NCBI RefSeq assembly: GCF_947387515.1 | Contig: NZ_CANDOB010000005.1 | Coordinates: forward strand, 1-64,000 | Origin: Alkalihalobacillus sp. CinArs1 | GTDB taxonomy: Bacteria; Bacillota; Bacilli; Bacillales; Guptibacillaceae | Direction: 5' to 3' | Length of the DNA stretch: 64,000 bases | Shown: piece by piece, positions 17,137-26,550 of the stretch | Layout: the number at the start of each line of letters is the position of its first letter | Position numbering within the stretch: the first letter of the stretch is position 1 | Program-made: the position numbers and the translations under genes | The notes under the pieces: generated by a model | What the model was told of the DNA's origin: nothing | The model's database searches: none | The model's input: the letters and a program-made list of their open reading frames with translations, nothing else

Positions 17137-18141
17137 TTAGCTTTCTACCCTCTCTAACAAGGTTGCTTTCTCTTTGTCTTCATGAAGCCAGCATCTTGCC
17201 ATCTGACCATTACCAGCATCGATTAACTCAGGTGTAACCTCTGTACATTTGTCAAAAGCAAACTTACAACGAGGGGCAAAATGACACCCTGTTTTAATTG
17301 AGCCTGGCTTTGGTACGTTACCTGGAATCGAATATAGCCTCTCTTTTCGAGTTCGAACGTCAGGGACCGATTCGATCAGGCCGATTGTATACGGGTGTTT
17401 TGGAGATTCAAAAATCTCTTTCGTTGTACCCTGTTCAACGATTTTGCCTGAGTACATAACTACGATTCGATCGCACATCTCCGCAACAACCCCAAGGTCG
17501 TGCGTAATCATGATGATGGAAGTATCCGTATCATCGTTAAGTTTTTTCATCAGTTCAAGTATTTGTGCTTGAATCGTTACATCGAGTGCTGTTGTCGGTT
17601 CATCAGCAATAAGAACATCAGGTTCACAAGCCATCGCCATCGCAATCATCACCCGCTGCCTCATACCGCCTGATAACTGATGAGGATACTCGTTCATCAG
17701 TTCTTCAGCTCTTGGCAGACCTACCAGCTTCAAAAACTTAATCGCGTGAGCCCAAGAATCCTTTTTGTTCCACTTCTTATGTATTCGAATTCCTTCTACG
17801 AGCTGATTCCCGATCTTGAAAACAGGATTAAGAGACGTCATCGGTTCTTGGAAAATCATGCCGATTTCATTCCCTCGAATCTTTCTCATTTCTTTTTCAG
17901 ATTTTGATAGGAGATTCTCGCCCTTATACGAAATTTCACCACCTACAACTTTTCCAGGTGCTGAAATAAGCTGCATGATGGATAGGGACGTAACACTCTT
18001 TCCAGATCCAGACTCTCCTACTATTCCTAACACTTCACCTTTGTTGACATGAAAGTCAACTGAATCTACTGCAGGAATTTCACCATCATCGGTAAAAAAG
18101 TGAGTTTCTAACCCGCTGACTTTTAACACTGGTTGTTCCAC
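17137..18141 (-). CDS. appD: Oligopeptide ABC transporter ATPase (AppD/OppD type)
   Basis: A 334-residue ATPase, first gene of the importer operon. Walker [10 protein letters not shown], signature [19 protein letters not shown], Walker [13 protein letters not shown] and the C-terminal [14 protein letters not shown] motif are all present. I place the start at the GTG at 18141, which follows AAGGGGTGAGA; a TTG seven codons earlier lacks a proper ribosome site. Upstream (18163-18295) is AT-rich with no riboswitch that I can recognise. Confidence 0.88.
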   Translation of the reverse strand: MEQPVLKVSGLETHFFTDDGEIPAVDSVDFHVNKGEVLGIVGESGSGKSVTSLSIMQLISAPGKVVGGEISYKGENLLSKSEKEMRKIRGNEIGMIFQEPMTSLNPVFKIGNQLVEGIRIHKKWNKKDSWAHAIKFLKLVGLPRAEELMNEYPHQLSGGMRQRVMIAMAMACEPDVLIADEPTTALDVTIQAQILELMKKLNDDTDTSIIMITHDLGVVAEMCDRIVVMYSGKIVEQGTTKEIFESPKHPYTIGLIESVPDVRTRKERLYSIPGNVPKPGSIKTGCHFAPRCKFAFDKCTEVTPELIDAGNGQMARCWLHEDKEKATLLERVES

Positions 18142-18290
18142 TCTCTCACCCCTTTCAACCAATTCTGAATTTTTTAATTAAACTAAAATCTGTTTATAAT
18201 TATTACATTAAATCGAAAACTTGGCAATGAGAGATAAAAAATTTTCTGTCATCTTTTGACGCTTTTACGCAAATATGTGCAAATAAACAC

Positions 18291-18314
18291 AAAAAAGCAC
18301 CCGATTTGGGTGCT
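18291..18314 (-). terminator. Terminator of ygaD
   Basis: AGCACCC (18296-18302) pairs with GGGTGCT (18308-18314); a T6 run follows on the minus strand, just after the ygaD stop. Confidence 0.85.
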
Positions 18315-18327
18315 ATTGTTGTTAATA

Positions 18328-20070
18328 TCACAAGTTTTGAACTTGGAATAACTGGTGATAGGAACCTTTCAATTCCATCAATTCACTATGGTTTCCAATT
18401 TCTGATATATTTCCATTTTCAATAACGACGATGCGATCAGCATGCGTAATCGTAGCTAAGCGGTGGGCAACGATGAAAGTGGTTCGGTCTTTTGCAAGAT
18501 CTCCTAACGCTTCTTGTATAAGGTGTTCACTTTCTAAGTCGAGTGCAGATGTTGCTTCATCTAAAATCAGAATAGCTGGGTTCTTCAAGAATACTCTTGC
18601 AATAGCAACCCGTTGCTTCTGTCCACCAGAAAGCTTAACCCCTCGTTCACCAACAGGTGTGTCATAGCCTTGAGGAAGATCTTTAATAAATTCATGAGCA
18701 TTCGCTGCTTTAGCAGCAGCAATAACTTCTTCTTCCGTTGCATCTGGATTCCCCATCTTTATGTTCATACGCACTGATTCACTGAAGAGTATATTATCCT
18801 GTAGAACCATACCGATATTATTTCTAACACTTCTTGCATGATAGTCACGAATATCAGTGCCATCAATTTCGATTTTACCGCCCGTCACATCGTAGAAACG
18901 CGGAATCAAACTGACAAGAGAAGACTTCCCTCCACCGCTCATGCCGACAAGGGCGATGGTTTCACCAGCTCGGACACGAAGATCGATCCCTTTTAAAACC
19001 GGAAGATCTTCATCGTTATATTTGAAGTAGACATCACTAAAATTCACATCACCTCGAACATTTTTCAACTCTCGAGCATCTTCACGGTCTACGATATCGT
19101 ACTTTTCATCCACAAACTCAAAGACTCGGTCCATTGAAGCGATTGACTGAGTGAGTGTTGTAGAAGAGTTAACCAAACGCCTAAGAGGGTTATACAACCG
19201 ATCCATATAAGTTACAAATGCTACCATCTCACCAATTTTTAGGTCCCCAGAAATAACGAGGTATGCTGAAAATGCAATAACGATGAGTGGCGCCACATCT
19301 GTGATCGTATTAACGGTCGCAAACGTTTTAGCGTTCCATTTCGTATGATCGATTGCACGAGAAAGGAAATTTGTATTTCTCTTATCAAACTGTTTTTGCT
19401 CATAATCTTCAAGAGCGAAACTTCTTATAACCGGCATTCCCTGTACGCGTTCATGAAGATGACCCTGAACTTCAGCAAGAGCCTGAGACCGGTTCTTCGT
19501 TAAATCGCGTAATCGTTTATAAAAGTATTTAACTGCAAAACCATACAATGGTAAAAGAATAATTGCTGCAACCGTTAACCATACGTTCATGAATGACAAG
19601 ATTACAATAATGATCACGATTGTGATCATATCTAGCCATACATTCATAAGCCCGGTAATCACGAACGTTTTCGTTTGCTCAACGTCATGAATCACTCTCG
19701 AAATAATCTCTCCAGCTTTATTGTTCGAGTAGAACTTTAAACTGAGCTGCTGAATATGAGAGAAAAGCTTATCTCGAATATCATAGAGGATTTTACTTCC
19801 GATCCATTGTGCAAAATACTGCCTGAAGTATTCTACTGGTGGTCTTACAATTACAAATAGAAAGAACGCCCCTCCCATTAACCACAGCAACTGTTCATAT
19901 TTCTCACCACTCGTCATACCATTTGCATTTATGATATCGTCGATCACATACTTCAGAATCAACGGAAGCAAAAGTGGTATTCCAAACTTCAATATCCCTA
20001 TACCGATCGTAATTCCAATCTGCTTTCGGTATGGTCTAACAAATCGCATATATCTCTTGATACTGCCCAG
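18328..20070 (-). CDS. ygaD: ABC transporter YgaD (permease-ATPase fusion)
   Basis: A half-transporter of about 580 residues: six membrane helices (about 15-290) fused to a nucleotide-binding domain with Walker [10 protein letters not shown], signature LSGGQKQR and Walker [13 protein letters not shown]. It exports an unknown, probably hydrophobic, substrate as a homodimer. The first ATG (20049) has no ribosome site. In the same frame, seven codons upstream, a CTG at 20070 follows AAAGGGTGAT with 5 bases spacing and yields [14 protein letters not shown], which restores similarity to the start of B. subtilis YgaD as I remember it. A rare CTG start is therefore likely. Confidence 0.9.
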   Translation of the reverse strand: MGSIKRYMRFVRPYRKQIGITIGIGILKFGIPLLLPLILKYVIDDIINANGMTSGEKYEQLLWLMGGAFFLFVIVRPPVEYFRQYFAQWIGSKILYDIRDKLFSHIQQLSLKFYSNNKAGEIISRVIHDVEQTKTFVITGLMNVWLDMITIVIIIVILSFMNVWLTVAAIILLPLYGFAVKYFYKRLRDLTKNRSQALAEVQGHLHERVQGMPVIRSFALEDYEQKQFDKRNTNFLSRAIDHTKWNAKTFATVNTITDVAPLIVIAFSAYLVISGDLKIGEMVAFVTYMDRLYNPLRRLVNSSTTLTQSIASMDRVFEFVDEKYDIVDREDARELKNVRGDVNFSDVYFKYNDEDLPVLKGIDLRVRAGETIALVGMSGGGKSSLVSLIPRFYDVTGGKIEIDGTDIRDYHARSVRNNIGMVLQDNILFSESVRMNIKMGNPDATEEEVIAAAKAANAHEFIKDLPQGYDTPVGERGVKLSGGQKQRVAIARVFLKNPAILILDEATSALDLESEHLIQEALGDLAKDRTTFIVAHRLATITHADRIVVIENGNISEIGNHSELMELKGSYHQLFQVQNL

Positions 20071-20135
20071 ATGACATCACCCTTTGTTTCATTACCTCTT
20101 GCATCGTTGTGCTAACAGGTTCATTTCTATCATGC

Positions 20136-20165
20136 AAAAACCTGTTGAAAATGATTCAACAGGTT
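20136..20165 (-). terminator. Terminator of ntdP
   Basis: AACCTGTTGAA (20139-20149) pairs with TTCAACAGGTT (20155-20165), with a T run on the minus strand. Confidence 0.85.
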
Positions 20166-20168
20166 TTC

Positions 20169-20696
20169 TCACCTATATTGTAAAAATTGTTCATACCATT
20201 GATCGACAAAACCTGGTGCGAACGGTCCTTTTCGTTGATGTATCCAATTCATCAGTTCTTTAACGTTTTCCTTAACGATATGGTCGATTGCATCTGGATA
20301 ATTCATTTCTTTCTTATGAGCTTCATACTCATCTTCATCTAAAAGTTTATAAGTCATATCGGGATATATCTTAATATCAAGATCGTAATCAATATACTTT
20401 AGTGCTTCCTCATCGTACGTAAACGGTGTACCAAGGTTACAATAATAGTAAATTCCGTCAGTTCTCAACATGCCGATAACGTTGAACCAGTGATTAGCAC
20501 TAAAATAACAAATGGCTGGCTCACGAGTTCTCCACTGTCTACCGTCTGATTCAGTGACGAGAATACGATCGTTTCCCCCGATGATTTCTTTCGATGACCC
20601 TTTAAGTACGATACTCTCTTCCCATGTTCTGTGTAGAGTACCACGGTGTTTATAGCTTTGAATTTGAATTCTCGTTCCGGTCGTTGGGAAACTCAT
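20169..20696 (-). CDS. ntdP: Nucleoside tri-/diphosphatase (DUF402, YgaC)
   Basis: A 175-residue cytosolic protein of the DUF402 family, the same size as B. subtilis YgaC. S. aureus Ntdp, a family member, hydrolyses nucleoside tri- and diphosphates with divalent metal. Conserved stretches include [15 protein letters not shown] (9-23), [18 protein letters not shown] (57-74) and the acidic [12 protein letters not shown] (101-112). It is followed by ygaD, as in B. subtilis. GGAGAAGGAG precedes the ATG. Confidence 0.9.
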   Translation of the reverse strand: MSFPTTGTRIQIQSYKHRGTLHRTWEESIVLKGSSKEIIGGNDRILVTESDGRQWRTREPAICYFSANHWFNVIGMLRTDGIYYYCNLGTPFTYDEEALKYIDYDLDIKIYPDMTYKLLDEDEYEAHKKEMNYPDAIDHIVKENVKELMNWIHQRKGPFAPGFVDQWYEQFLQYR

Positions 20697-20851
20697 CTCC
20701 TTCTCCTTTCTAAGAAATTCCGGAAAACGATGAATGCCTCACGTAAGGCAGACTCACAGCATCCTTCTTTCCTTCCGATCACTACAAAGTTTATCAATCG
20801 TCTCTTCCTATTAATTCCCCTCTATTATAACGCTTAACATCCGAAAGTTAA

Positions 20852-20878
20852 AACAAAAGCGCCATTCGAATGAATGGC
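20852..20878 (-). terminator. Terminator of ygaB
   Basis: GCCATTC (20861-20867) pairs with GAATGGC (20872-20878), with TTTTGTTTT following on the minus strand. Confidence 0.75.
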
Positions 20879-20893
20879 ACTCCATGTAGTCCA

Positions 20894-21112
20894 TTAAACT
20901 GACGTCTTTTCAAACGTAGAGATCACTTCGGTAATCAAATTATTAAAGTCTTCTTCCATTCTCAACAGCTCTTGTTTCTGTTTTACTAACGCTCCCTGCT
21001 CTAACGTGGATGCAGATAACATCTCTTCTTTTGATTGTATTTCCTTCTTCGTATGAATCATCTTATCGGCAAGTTGAAGCTGTAATTGAATAAGTTCATC
21101 GAATCGATCCAT
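20894..21112 (-). CDS. ygaB: YgaB family small protein
   Basis: A 72-residue, highly charged protein predicted to be one long alpha helix or coiled coil: heptad-like leucines run through residues 5-35 (ELIQLQLQLADKMI) and 40-65. Its size, coiled-coil character and position between ntdP and sspE match YgaB. Function unknown. A ribosome site is present (GGAGAAATTG). It has its own terminator. Confidence 0.75.
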   Translation of the reverse strand: MDRFDELIQLQLQLADKMIHTKKEIQSKEEMLSASTLEQGALVKQKQELLRMEEDFNNLITEVISTFEKTSV

Positions 21113-21209
21113 TCAATTTCTCCTTCCCATTCATACTGTCTACGAAAAAGAATTCAATAGGAAAAAGAAATTTCCTTTCTCAATATGTGTTGAGATATAG
21201 GAACTTTTG

Positions 21210-21884
21210 TCATATCTCTTCTATCGGAAGAACGCATGTCTCATCTTCATTCTTAGGCGAATTAACATGGGTGGAAACTTCATACGCATTCATTTTGTCA
21301 CTAGGATACGATACCATCATATCTTTCAAGATGTTGAAATCTTCAATAGATGGATCCAGCCAGTCATGCTCTTGCTCTTTTGGCAATATAACTGGCATTC
21401 TGTTATGTATCTCTTTCATCATGTCGTTTGCCTCAGTAGTTAAGATCGTGCATGTGTAGATCGATTTTTCTCCTTCTTTCCACTGTTCCCATAATCCAGC
21501 CATTGCAAACGGTTCACCTTTGTTTACTTGTATTCTCATTGGAACTTTTCGATCTTTATCCTTTTTCCATTCGTAGAACCCATCTGACAATATGATACAT
21601 CTGCGTTTTTTTAAAGCATGTTTAAAACTTGCCTTTTCAGCTGCTGTTTCACTACGTGCATTGATCAACTTATTCGCAATTGATGCATCTTTGGCCCAAA
21701 AGGGAATTAACCCCCACCTCAGCGTACCTAATCGGTTTTCATCATTCGCTCGAATGATGGTTGGCACTTGTTGCGAAGGTGCTATATTATAGCGAACAGA
21801 ATAATCATCAATTGTAATTTGATCGATTTGAAATCGTTCGATCAAAGCATCTAACTCGGCTGTAAGCGAAAAGCGTCCACACAT
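21210..21884 (-). CDS. SOS response-associated peptidase (SRAP; YedK/HMCES family)
   Basis: A 224-residue protein starting MCGRFSL. C2, exposed after Met removal, is the residue that forms a stable thiazolidine crosslink with abasic sites in single-stranded DNA in YedK/HMCES. Other family motifs are NIAPSQQVPTI, RWGLIPFWAKD, INARSETAAEK and the catalytic-site segment RCIILSDGFYEWKK, plus a late histidine in EIHNRMPVIL. The start at 21884 is fixed by GGGAGGG in front and by the need for C2; 31 extra codons upstream are not used. Single gene. Confidence 0.92.
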   Translation of the reverse strand: MCGRFSLTAELDALIERFQIDQITIDDYSVRYNIAPSQQVPTIIRANDENRLGTLRWGLIPFWAKDASIANKLINARSETAAEKASFKHALKKRRCIILSDGFYEWKKDKDRKVPMRIQVNKGEPFAMAGLWEQWKEGEKSIYTCTILTTEANDMMKEIHNRMPVILPKEQEHDWLDPSIEDFNILKDMMVSYPSDKMNAYEVSTHVNSPKNEDETCVLPIEEI

Positions 21885-21964
21885 AACCATTCCCTCCCTA
21901 ATGACATTTTCTTCGTTGAATGCCCTTATTCCTTTGCTCAATAAAATTATATTAAAATAATGAA

Positions 21965-21989
21965 ACGGGGCTGACATGGTCAGCCCCGT
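21965..21989 (-). terminator. Terminator of sspE
   Basis: ACGGGGCTGA (21965-21974) pairs with TCAGCCCCGT (21980-21989), 11 bases after the sspE stop on the minus strand. The downstream tract is only moderately T-rich. Confidence 0.7.
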
Positions 21990-22000
21990 TAGGGAAGCAA

Positions 22001-22234
22001 TTATTGTTGTTGCTGGTTTGGTTTTTGAGCAGGCTGAGCTTGACGAGCTTTTGCTTGCTGTTGAGCTTGCTGCTGAGCTTGTTGCTGAGCTTGCTGAGCT
22101 CCCATTTCTTGACCAAATTCAGCACCGTACTGCTGCTGATTAGCTTGACCAGCAGAACCTTTGCTCTGTTGGTTTTGTTGTTTCACGTGTTGAATGCTTG
22201 TACCAGCTTGTGTTTGTCCTGGTTTCTTTGCCAT
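22001..22234 (-). CDS. sspE: Gamma-type small acid-soluble spore protein
   Basis: A 77-residue Gln/Ala-rich protein with no tryptophan and almost no hydrophobic residues, as expected for gamma-type SASP, the amino-acid store of the spore core. The GPR-protease-like site is in YGAEFGQEMGA (36-46). The C-terminal half is a QQA repeat (QQAQQQAQQQAQQQA). B. subtilis SspE has two copies of the repeat unit; here there is one long unit. GGGAGGTGAT precedes the ATG. I could not find a convincing sigma-G promoter in front of it. Confidence 0.9.
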   Translation of the reverse strand: MAKKPGQTQAGTSIQHVKQQNQQSKGSAGQANQQQYGAEFGQEMGAQQAQQQAQQQAQQQAKARQAQPAQKPNQQQQ

Positions 22235-22392
22235 GGCTTATCACCTCCCACAAACAATAGAATATCCAGATAAAAAATAGATATGTACGTAATGAGATAA
22301 ATTTTTTAGGATAGTTTTCCATTGTTTCCACCCCCTTTTTTGATAGCTTTTTCTCACCTGTTGCACACTAACTAACGAAAGGGGGTTCATCG

Positions 22393-22587
22393 ATGGATCA
22401 CAAGCGAGATATGACTGAACTATCCATGATGCCTAAAAGTGACTGGGAGAATGGTGAGCTTGCCTTTTTTCATCACAGCTTGCAACAGATTGCTCCTTAT
22501 CTAAATAGTGAAGGCGTAGCCATCCATAGGGAGATCATCAAAGAAATCGAACATCGTGGAGGATTGTCTTTTGGGGGAAAGAGGTAA
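22393..22587 (+). CDS. Small cytosolic protein, YfhS-like by position
   Basis: A 64-residue protein starting MDHKRDMTELSMMPKSD, with no signal or membrane segment and a C-terminal region EIEHRGGLSFGGKR. AAGGGGG lies 7 bases before the ATG, which supports translation. It is divergent from sspE and sits where B. subtilis has the small gene yfhS; I cannot confirm homology from memory. Function unknown. About 250 bases downstream is a T-run terminator in the same direction, with a dispersed repeat in between. Confidence 0.65.
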   Translation: MDHKRDMTELSMMPKSDWENGELAFFHHSLQQIAPYLNSEGVAIHREIIKEIEHRGGLSFGGKR

Positions 22588-22637
22588 GTTTAACTAACAA
22601 GATGTTGGTTTTGGCGCTCCGAATATCGTAGGAATTT

Positions 22638-22746
22638 GAATACCGTTTGCTTTCCTGCGGAAGAACGCCCGGATTTCCTCCCGGACAAACAACGTCCGGT
22701 CCGGGGTTTTGGTAGCCCGTTCTACCGCGGGAGTCAAGCGGTATTC
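22638..22746. repeat. Dispersed structured repeat, copy A
   Basis: A GC-rich element bounded by GAATACCG (22638-22645) and CGGTATTC (22739-22746), continuing inwards with further imperfect pairing (TGCGG with CCGCG). Its core (CTTTCCTGCGG...GAACG...GCCCGTTCTACCGC.GGAGTC) matches copy B at 55928-56025. Similar 'TTTCCGCGG...GCAGGAGTC' elements are known as frequent intergenic repeats in Bacillaceae genomes. Confidence 0.75.
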
Positions 22747-22835
22747 ACTTCTACTAGAAAGAGCAAAATTCAAGTGAATTTTCCCTTCAATTTGTTTTAA
22801 CTCATTCAGCTACACTTTTAGTGCAGCGCGAATAC

Positions 22836-22867
22836 ACTTCCTGTATTCCGATACAGGAAGTTTTTTT
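22836..22867 (+). terminator. Terminator, plus strand, before the SDR gene
   Basis: ACTTCCTGTAT (22836-22846) pairs with ATACAGGAAGT (22851-22861), followed by T7. It is downstream of the 64-residue gene and the repeat; it could also act weakly on the convergent SDR gene. Confidence 0.8.
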
Positions 22868-22870
22868 CGT

Positions 22871-23632
22871 CTAAAAGTTTGACCGAGATTGACCACCATC
22901 AACGTTTAAGGTAGCTCCAGAGATCCAAGATGCTCTTTCTGATGCTAGGAACACTACAGCGTCAGCAACTTCTTCAGGTGTCCCAAATCTACCGCCTGGT
23001 ATTTCACGATCAACAAAAGCATTGATTTTTTCAGGGTTCTCATCTAGCCTCTTCTGCCAGTTTCCGGTCGGATGAAGAATAGCCCCTGGCGCAACGCCAT
23101 TCACACGGACTCCTGAACGAATCACTTCATCTGCCATCGCTTTGGTAAAGCTGATCAACGCAGACTTCGCGTTGTTGTAGGTCGGTTTTCCACCAGACTC
23201 TCTACCGAATATGGAAGAGATATTGACGATTGAACCGTAACCCTTCTCCTGCATTTCTTTAGCCGCAAGTTGACTCAAGTGAACAGCTGAATAAAAATTT
23301 AGTTCCATTGCTTTATGGAACTGATTAACATCCGTTTCCATAATCGTTGTTCCGCTACTGCCTCCCGCATTATTAACGAGGATATCGATCGATCCAAACT
23401 CTAATAAAAACGAATCGATAAGATGCACGCGTTTATGATCATCAGTAATATCCGCTTCAAAAATCGCGATGTTGTTATTTAGTTCAGCTTTTGTTTCCTC
23501 AAGTTCCTCACGGTTCCTCGCACAAATGCCTACGTTTGCTCCCTCATGATAAAATGCAGAAGCGATTGCCTTTCCAATCCCTTTCGAACCTCCTGTTATT
23601 AAAACATTACGCCCTTTTAAGTTTAATTCCAT
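22871..23632 (-). CDS. Short-chain dehydrogenase/reductase (SDR)
   Basis: A 253-residue classical SDR. The cofactor motif is TGGSKGIGKAIA (14-25), followed by NNAG (89-92); the catalytic residues are the serine of NISSIFG and the tyrosine and lysine of YNNAK. The C-terminus ISGATLNVDGG is usual for the FabG-like group. It occupies the place of fabL in B. subtilis, but the sequence is not FabL-like, so I do not use that symbol. Substrate unknown. It follows mutY by 4 bases, so the two are probably cotranscribed. Confidence 0.85.
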   Translation of the reverse strand: MELNLKGRNVLITGGSKGIGKAIASAFYHEGANVGICARNREELEETKAELNNNIAIFEADITDDHKRVHLIDSFLLEFGSIDILVNNAGGSSGTTIMETDVNQFHKAMELNFYSAVHLSQLAAKEMQEKGYGSIVNISSIFGRESGGKPTYNNAKSALISFTKAMADEVIRSGVRVNGVAPGAILHPTGNWQKRLDENPEKINAFVDREIPGGRFGTPEEVADAVVFLASERASWISGATLNVDGGQSRSNF

Positions 23633-23636
23633 TACG

Positions 23637-24725
23637 CTATTCTCCTTTCACGATTTGTTTAACAATCTTTTGATGTGCAACTGGAAATGCGAATTTTTCA
23701 AGTTCACTCTCATTTACAAAACGAACGGTTTCAGTTTCGTTAATTCCATCAACTTCACCTTTATAAACTGTTAAATACCACTTAATATGACTGAACACGT
23801 GGGTGAATGTTGTCAATTCATCTTGAATAGTGGCTGTTCCACCGTATTCATCACGAATATGAGTGATCAATTGTTTTTCTTTTAACCCGCCCTCTGTAAG
23901 CTCAACATTTACAAATTCCCATAGTCCAGCTAACAATCCATCTTCTGGACGCTTTCTAATCAAGTACCTCCCACTTGAATTTTGAAAAACAGCTACCGCT
24001 ATAGGTACTGGTCGAGGCGCTTTTTTCTTTGATTTGATCGGAAGCTCTTCTTGAGAACCTTCATGGAATGCTCTGCAGTGAGATTGGACTGGACAAAGTA
24101 AGCAAGAAGGCGATTTAGGCGTACATATGATTGCTCCTAATTCCATTAAGCCCTGATTAAAAGAAGAAGGGTCTTCTTTTGAGATAATTTCTCTGATGAC
24201 TTCTTCAAAGATTTTTCTTGTTGAAGGTTTTGCAATATCTTCCCAGATGCCTATTATTCTTGAAATCACCCTCATCACGTTGCCGTCTACAGCAGGTTCA
24301 GGAACACCATACGCTATGCTTAAGATCGCTCCTGCAGTATAAGGTCCAACACCTTTAAGCTTTGAAATTTCGCTTGGTGTATTTGGAACCACCCCACCAT
24401 ATGTTTCTGCCACTTCTTTTACCGCAGCTTGTAAATTCCTTGCTCGCGAGTAATAACCGAGGCCTTCCCATGCTTTTAATACCTCTTCTTGTGGAGCATT
24501 CGCAAGGTCTTCAACAGTAGGGAATTTCTCTAGAAAATGATGAAAATACGGGATGACCGTATCCACCCTTGTTTGTTGTAACATAATTTCGGAAACCCAT
24601 ACGCGATAAGGGTCTTTATTTTCTCTCCATGGCAGTATCCTTTGTTCACTTCTGAACCAATCGATTAAATCATTTTGAAATTGTTCTTCTTCAAATGAGT
24701 GTAGAAGTTCCTTTACATTCGTCAT
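23637..24725 (-). CDS. mutY: A/G-specific adenine glycosylase MutY
   Basis: A 362-residue DNA repair enzyme that removes adenine mispaired with 8-oxoguanine. Catalytic E46 ([13 protein letters not shown]) and D147 (AVDGNV), the helix-hairpin-helix [11 protein letters not shown] (123-133) and the [4Fe-4S] ligands C201, C208, C211 and C217 are visible. The C-terminal MutT-like 8-oxoG recognition domain spans about 230-360. It equals B. subtilis yfhQ in location. Confidence 0.96.
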   Translation of the reverse strand: MTNVKELLHSFEEEQFQNDLIDWFRSEQRILPWRENKDPYRVWVSEIMLQQTRVDTVIPYFHHFLEKFPTVEDLANAPQEEVLKAWEGLGYYSRARNLQAAVKEVAETYGGVVPNTPSEISKLKGVGPYTAGAILSIAYGVPEPAVDGNVMRVISRIIGIWEDIAKPSTRKIFEEVIREIISKEDPSSFNQGLMELGAIICTPKSPSCLLCPVQSHCRAFHEGSQEELPIKSKKKAPRPVPIAVAVFQNSSGRYLIRKRPEDGLLAGLWEFVNVELTEGGLKEKQLITHIRDEYGGTATIQDELTTFTHVFSHIKWYLTVYKGEVDGINETETVRFVNESELEKFAFPVAHQKIVKQIVKGE

Positions 24726-24933
24726 TGTTCAACTCTCCGATACTTTAATTGCTTTGTTCTTCCTCTTCGCTTAATTAATACATATAATATCGTACCTTAT
24801 CATTTCCAAACAGCATTTAACTTTTCACACAAACGATTATTGGGTATAACTAAACTATAGACTATATAAAACCAAAGCTTTCTATTTAGAAAATAAGGCA
24901 TAAACGCTTTTTACTAAGGAGGATCTTTACCAT

Positions 24934-25914
24934 ATGGATACTGGGACACATGTGGTCATGGGATTGGGGCTAGGAGCTCTCGCAACACTAGATCCAGCAG
25001 TAGCTCAAGATCCCATCACCGCTCAGAGCGTTCTAATCGGAGCGCTGATTGGATCTCAGGCCCCAGACTTTGATACCGTGCTCAAGTTAAAAAACAATGC
25101 TGTATACATCAGACACCATAGAGGAATAACGCATTCGATCCCAGCCGTCTTACTTTGGCCAATTTTGATAAGCAGTGGCATCATGCTGTTTTACCCAGAA
25201 ACAAATTGGCTCCACCTTTGGCTTTGGACGTTTTTAGCAGTGTTTATTCATGTGTTTGTAGATATCTTTAATGCTTATGGTACACAAGCGTTAAGACCCT
25301 TCTCCAACCGATGGGTAGCTCTTGGTGTGATCAACATTTTTGACCCGTTCATCTTTTTAAGTCATATAGCTGGACTTGTACTATGGTATATAGGTGCAAA
25401 TCCTGGTTATACCTTTTTAACCATCTACGGTATATTAGTGCTCTATTATTTATGGAGAATATACGAACAGCGTAAGTTGATCAATGCTGTTAAAGAACGT
25501 ATACCAGATGCAGTCGAAGTCATCGTATCACCTACGATCAGGTGGAGTAGGTGGCACATTGCCATTAAATCTGAAACCCAGTTTTTTGTAGCGAGGGGTG
25601 AAGGCACTACGATTCATATTCAAGATGAATTCGACCGTGTTCCTGTGCCTGAAACACCAGTACTAGAAACTGCAAAAGAAGACCCTAACCTGAGCGCATT
25701 TCTTTCGTTCTCTCCTGTATATAGATGGGAGATTGAAGAGACAGAAGAGGGATATGAAGTGAGGTTCATCGACCTTCGATACCGCAGCAAAGGTCATTAC
25801 CCATTCGTTGCAGTTGTTCAAATGGAAGATCAGTTAGAAATCAAAAGCTCATATACAGGCTGGGTGTATAGTGAAGACACGCTTAGGAAGAAATTGGACC
25901 CTGCCATTGATTAA
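24934..25914 (+). CDS. yfhP: Membrane metal-dependent hydrolase YfhP
   Basis: A 326-residue protein of the YdjM/YfhP family (predicted membrane-bound, metal-dependent hydrolase). Metal-ligand type residues appear in MDTGTHVVMGLGLG, SQAPDFDTV, RHHRGITHS (67-75) and HVFVDIFNAYG. Membrane segments lie about 25-45, 74-92, 98-118, 132-155 and 160-180; a soluble C-terminal domain follows from about 190. AAGGAGG lies before the ATG. It is divergent from mutY, as yfhP is from yfhQ in B. subtilis. Substrate unknown. Confidence 0.85.
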   Translation: MDTGTHVVMGLGLGALATLDPAVAQDPITAQSVLIGALIGSQAPDFDTVLKLKNNAVYIRHHRGITHSIPAVLLWPILISSGIMLFYPETNWLHLWLWTFLAVFIHVFVDIFNAYGTQALRPFSNRWVALGVINIFDPFIFLSHIAGLVLWYIGANPGYTFLTIYGILVLYYLWRIYEQRKLINAVKERIPDAVEVIVSPTIRWSRWHIAIKSETQFFVARGEGTTIHIQDEFDRVPVPETPVLETAKEDPNLSAFLSFSPVYRWEIEETEEGYEVRFIDLRYRSKGHYPFVAVVQMEDQLEIKSSYTGWVYSEDTLRKKLDPAID

Positions 25915-25924
25915 TTCCATATGA

Positions 25925-25950
25925 AAACCGGCTGATATGTCAGCCGGTTT
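25925..25950. terminator. Bidirectional terminator between yfhP and yfhJ
   Basis: AAACCGGCTGA (25925-25935) pairs with TCAGCCGGTTT (25940-25950). The convergent genes end 11 and 10 bases away. Confidence 0.8.
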
Positions 25951-25959
25951 CTTTATCGT

Positions 25960-26229
25960 TTAATGCTTAATGCTTCGATCGTCATCAAAATACCCTTTAT
26001 ATTTCGGATTATTTTCCATGAAATCGTGTAAAACTGGACCGTAATAGTCGATCCATTGTTGAACGATCTTTTCTGTAACGTCTACGCCTTTATACTCTCT
26101 TCCAGCTTTTGCTCTGGATGATTCGAAATCTTCCCAGAGTAGTTCAACCATCGTTCTGGCCTGACCATATGACAACTGGTCATTCTTTTCAAGTAAGTTA
26201 TGAGCAAGCCTTTCAAATAAATCTTCCAT
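25960..26229 (-). CDS. yfhJ: YfhJ (WVELL-type) small protein
   Basis: An 89-residue cytosolic protein. The motif TMVELLWEDFESSRAKAG corresponds to the conserved W/M-VELLW segment of the YfhJ family. I start at the ATG at 26229 because AAGGAGGATG precedes it by the right distance; an upstream ATG ten codons earlier is inside this ribosome site region. Function unknown. In B. subtilis yfhJ lies in the same block. It is divergent from sspK. Confidence 0.8.
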   Translation of the reverse strand: MEDLFERLAHNLLEKNDQLSYGQARTMVELLWEDFESSRAKAGREYKGVDVTEKIVQQWIDYYGPVLHDFMENNPKYKGYFDDDRSIKH

Positions 26230-26288
26230 AAGGCATCCTCCTTTCATGTTGTCTTCCAACGGTTTCCGTTCATTCTGTATCTTTTCTT

Positions 26289-26319
26289 CACATAACGCCT
26301 GTTAGCTAATCACATACTA
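26289..26319 (+). promoter_or_regulatory. Sigma-G-like promoter for sspK
   Basis: CACATA (26289-26294) and CATACTA (26313-26319), separated by 18 bases. The -10 fits the forespore sigma-G consensus exactly, the -35 at four of six positions. It lies 48 bases upstream of sspK. Confidence 0.5.
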
Positions 26320-26366
26320 ACATTGTGCCTGTTTAGACAAAAACTGTCGAAAAGGGAGGCGATGAA

Positions 26367-26522
26367 ATGCGTAAGAAGGTCTCTAAATATCCAGATCTTA
26401 AATTCTCAGGCGAACCTCGCGCGAAGGAAGAATTTTCTTCAAAACGCGCGGACGGAACGACAAACACGCAACCTCAGGAACGCATGAAAGCTTCTAACCA
26501 AACTAACAATCGACATGGTTAA
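26367..26522 (+). CDS. sspK: Small acid-soluble spore protein K
   Basis: A 51-residue basic protein whose sequence [20 protein letters not shown] and the later EFSSKRADG and QPQERMKAS segments match the SspK family of minor SASPs, made in the forespore. AAGGGAGGCGATGAA is the ribosome-site region, with the ATG at 26367. The upstream sigma-G-like promoter agrees with forespore expression. It is followed after 28 bases by a YpzG-like gene and they share a terminator. Confidence 0.88.
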   Translation: MRKKVSKYPDLKFSGEPRAKEEFSSKRADGTTNTQPQERMKASNQTNNRHG

Positions 26523-26550
26523 TTCTCACATACGATAGGAGGCGCAAACA

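Noticed and set aside
18194-18208. Per-box-like sequence upstream of appD (TTATAAT-T-ATTACAT)
   Set aside because: Only one half-site is good, the region is AT-rich and there is no functional reason for PerR control.
22001-22234. CRISPR-like short repeats in the CAG/GCT-rich part
   Set aside because: They encode the Gln/Ala repeats of gamma-type SASP; no spacers.
22004-22273. Leucine/serine-rich open frame antisense to sspE
   Set aside because: It is the complement of the CAG/GCT repeats of the SASP gene; no independent start signals.
22638-22746. An insertion sequence remnant
   Set aside because: No transposase fragment; only a short structured element, with a second copy elsewhere.
22871-23632. 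fabL, because of its position near sspE and mutY
   Set aside because: The sequence has FabG-like motifs (GGSKGIGKA, YNNAK) and does not resemble the FabL enoyl reductase as I know it.
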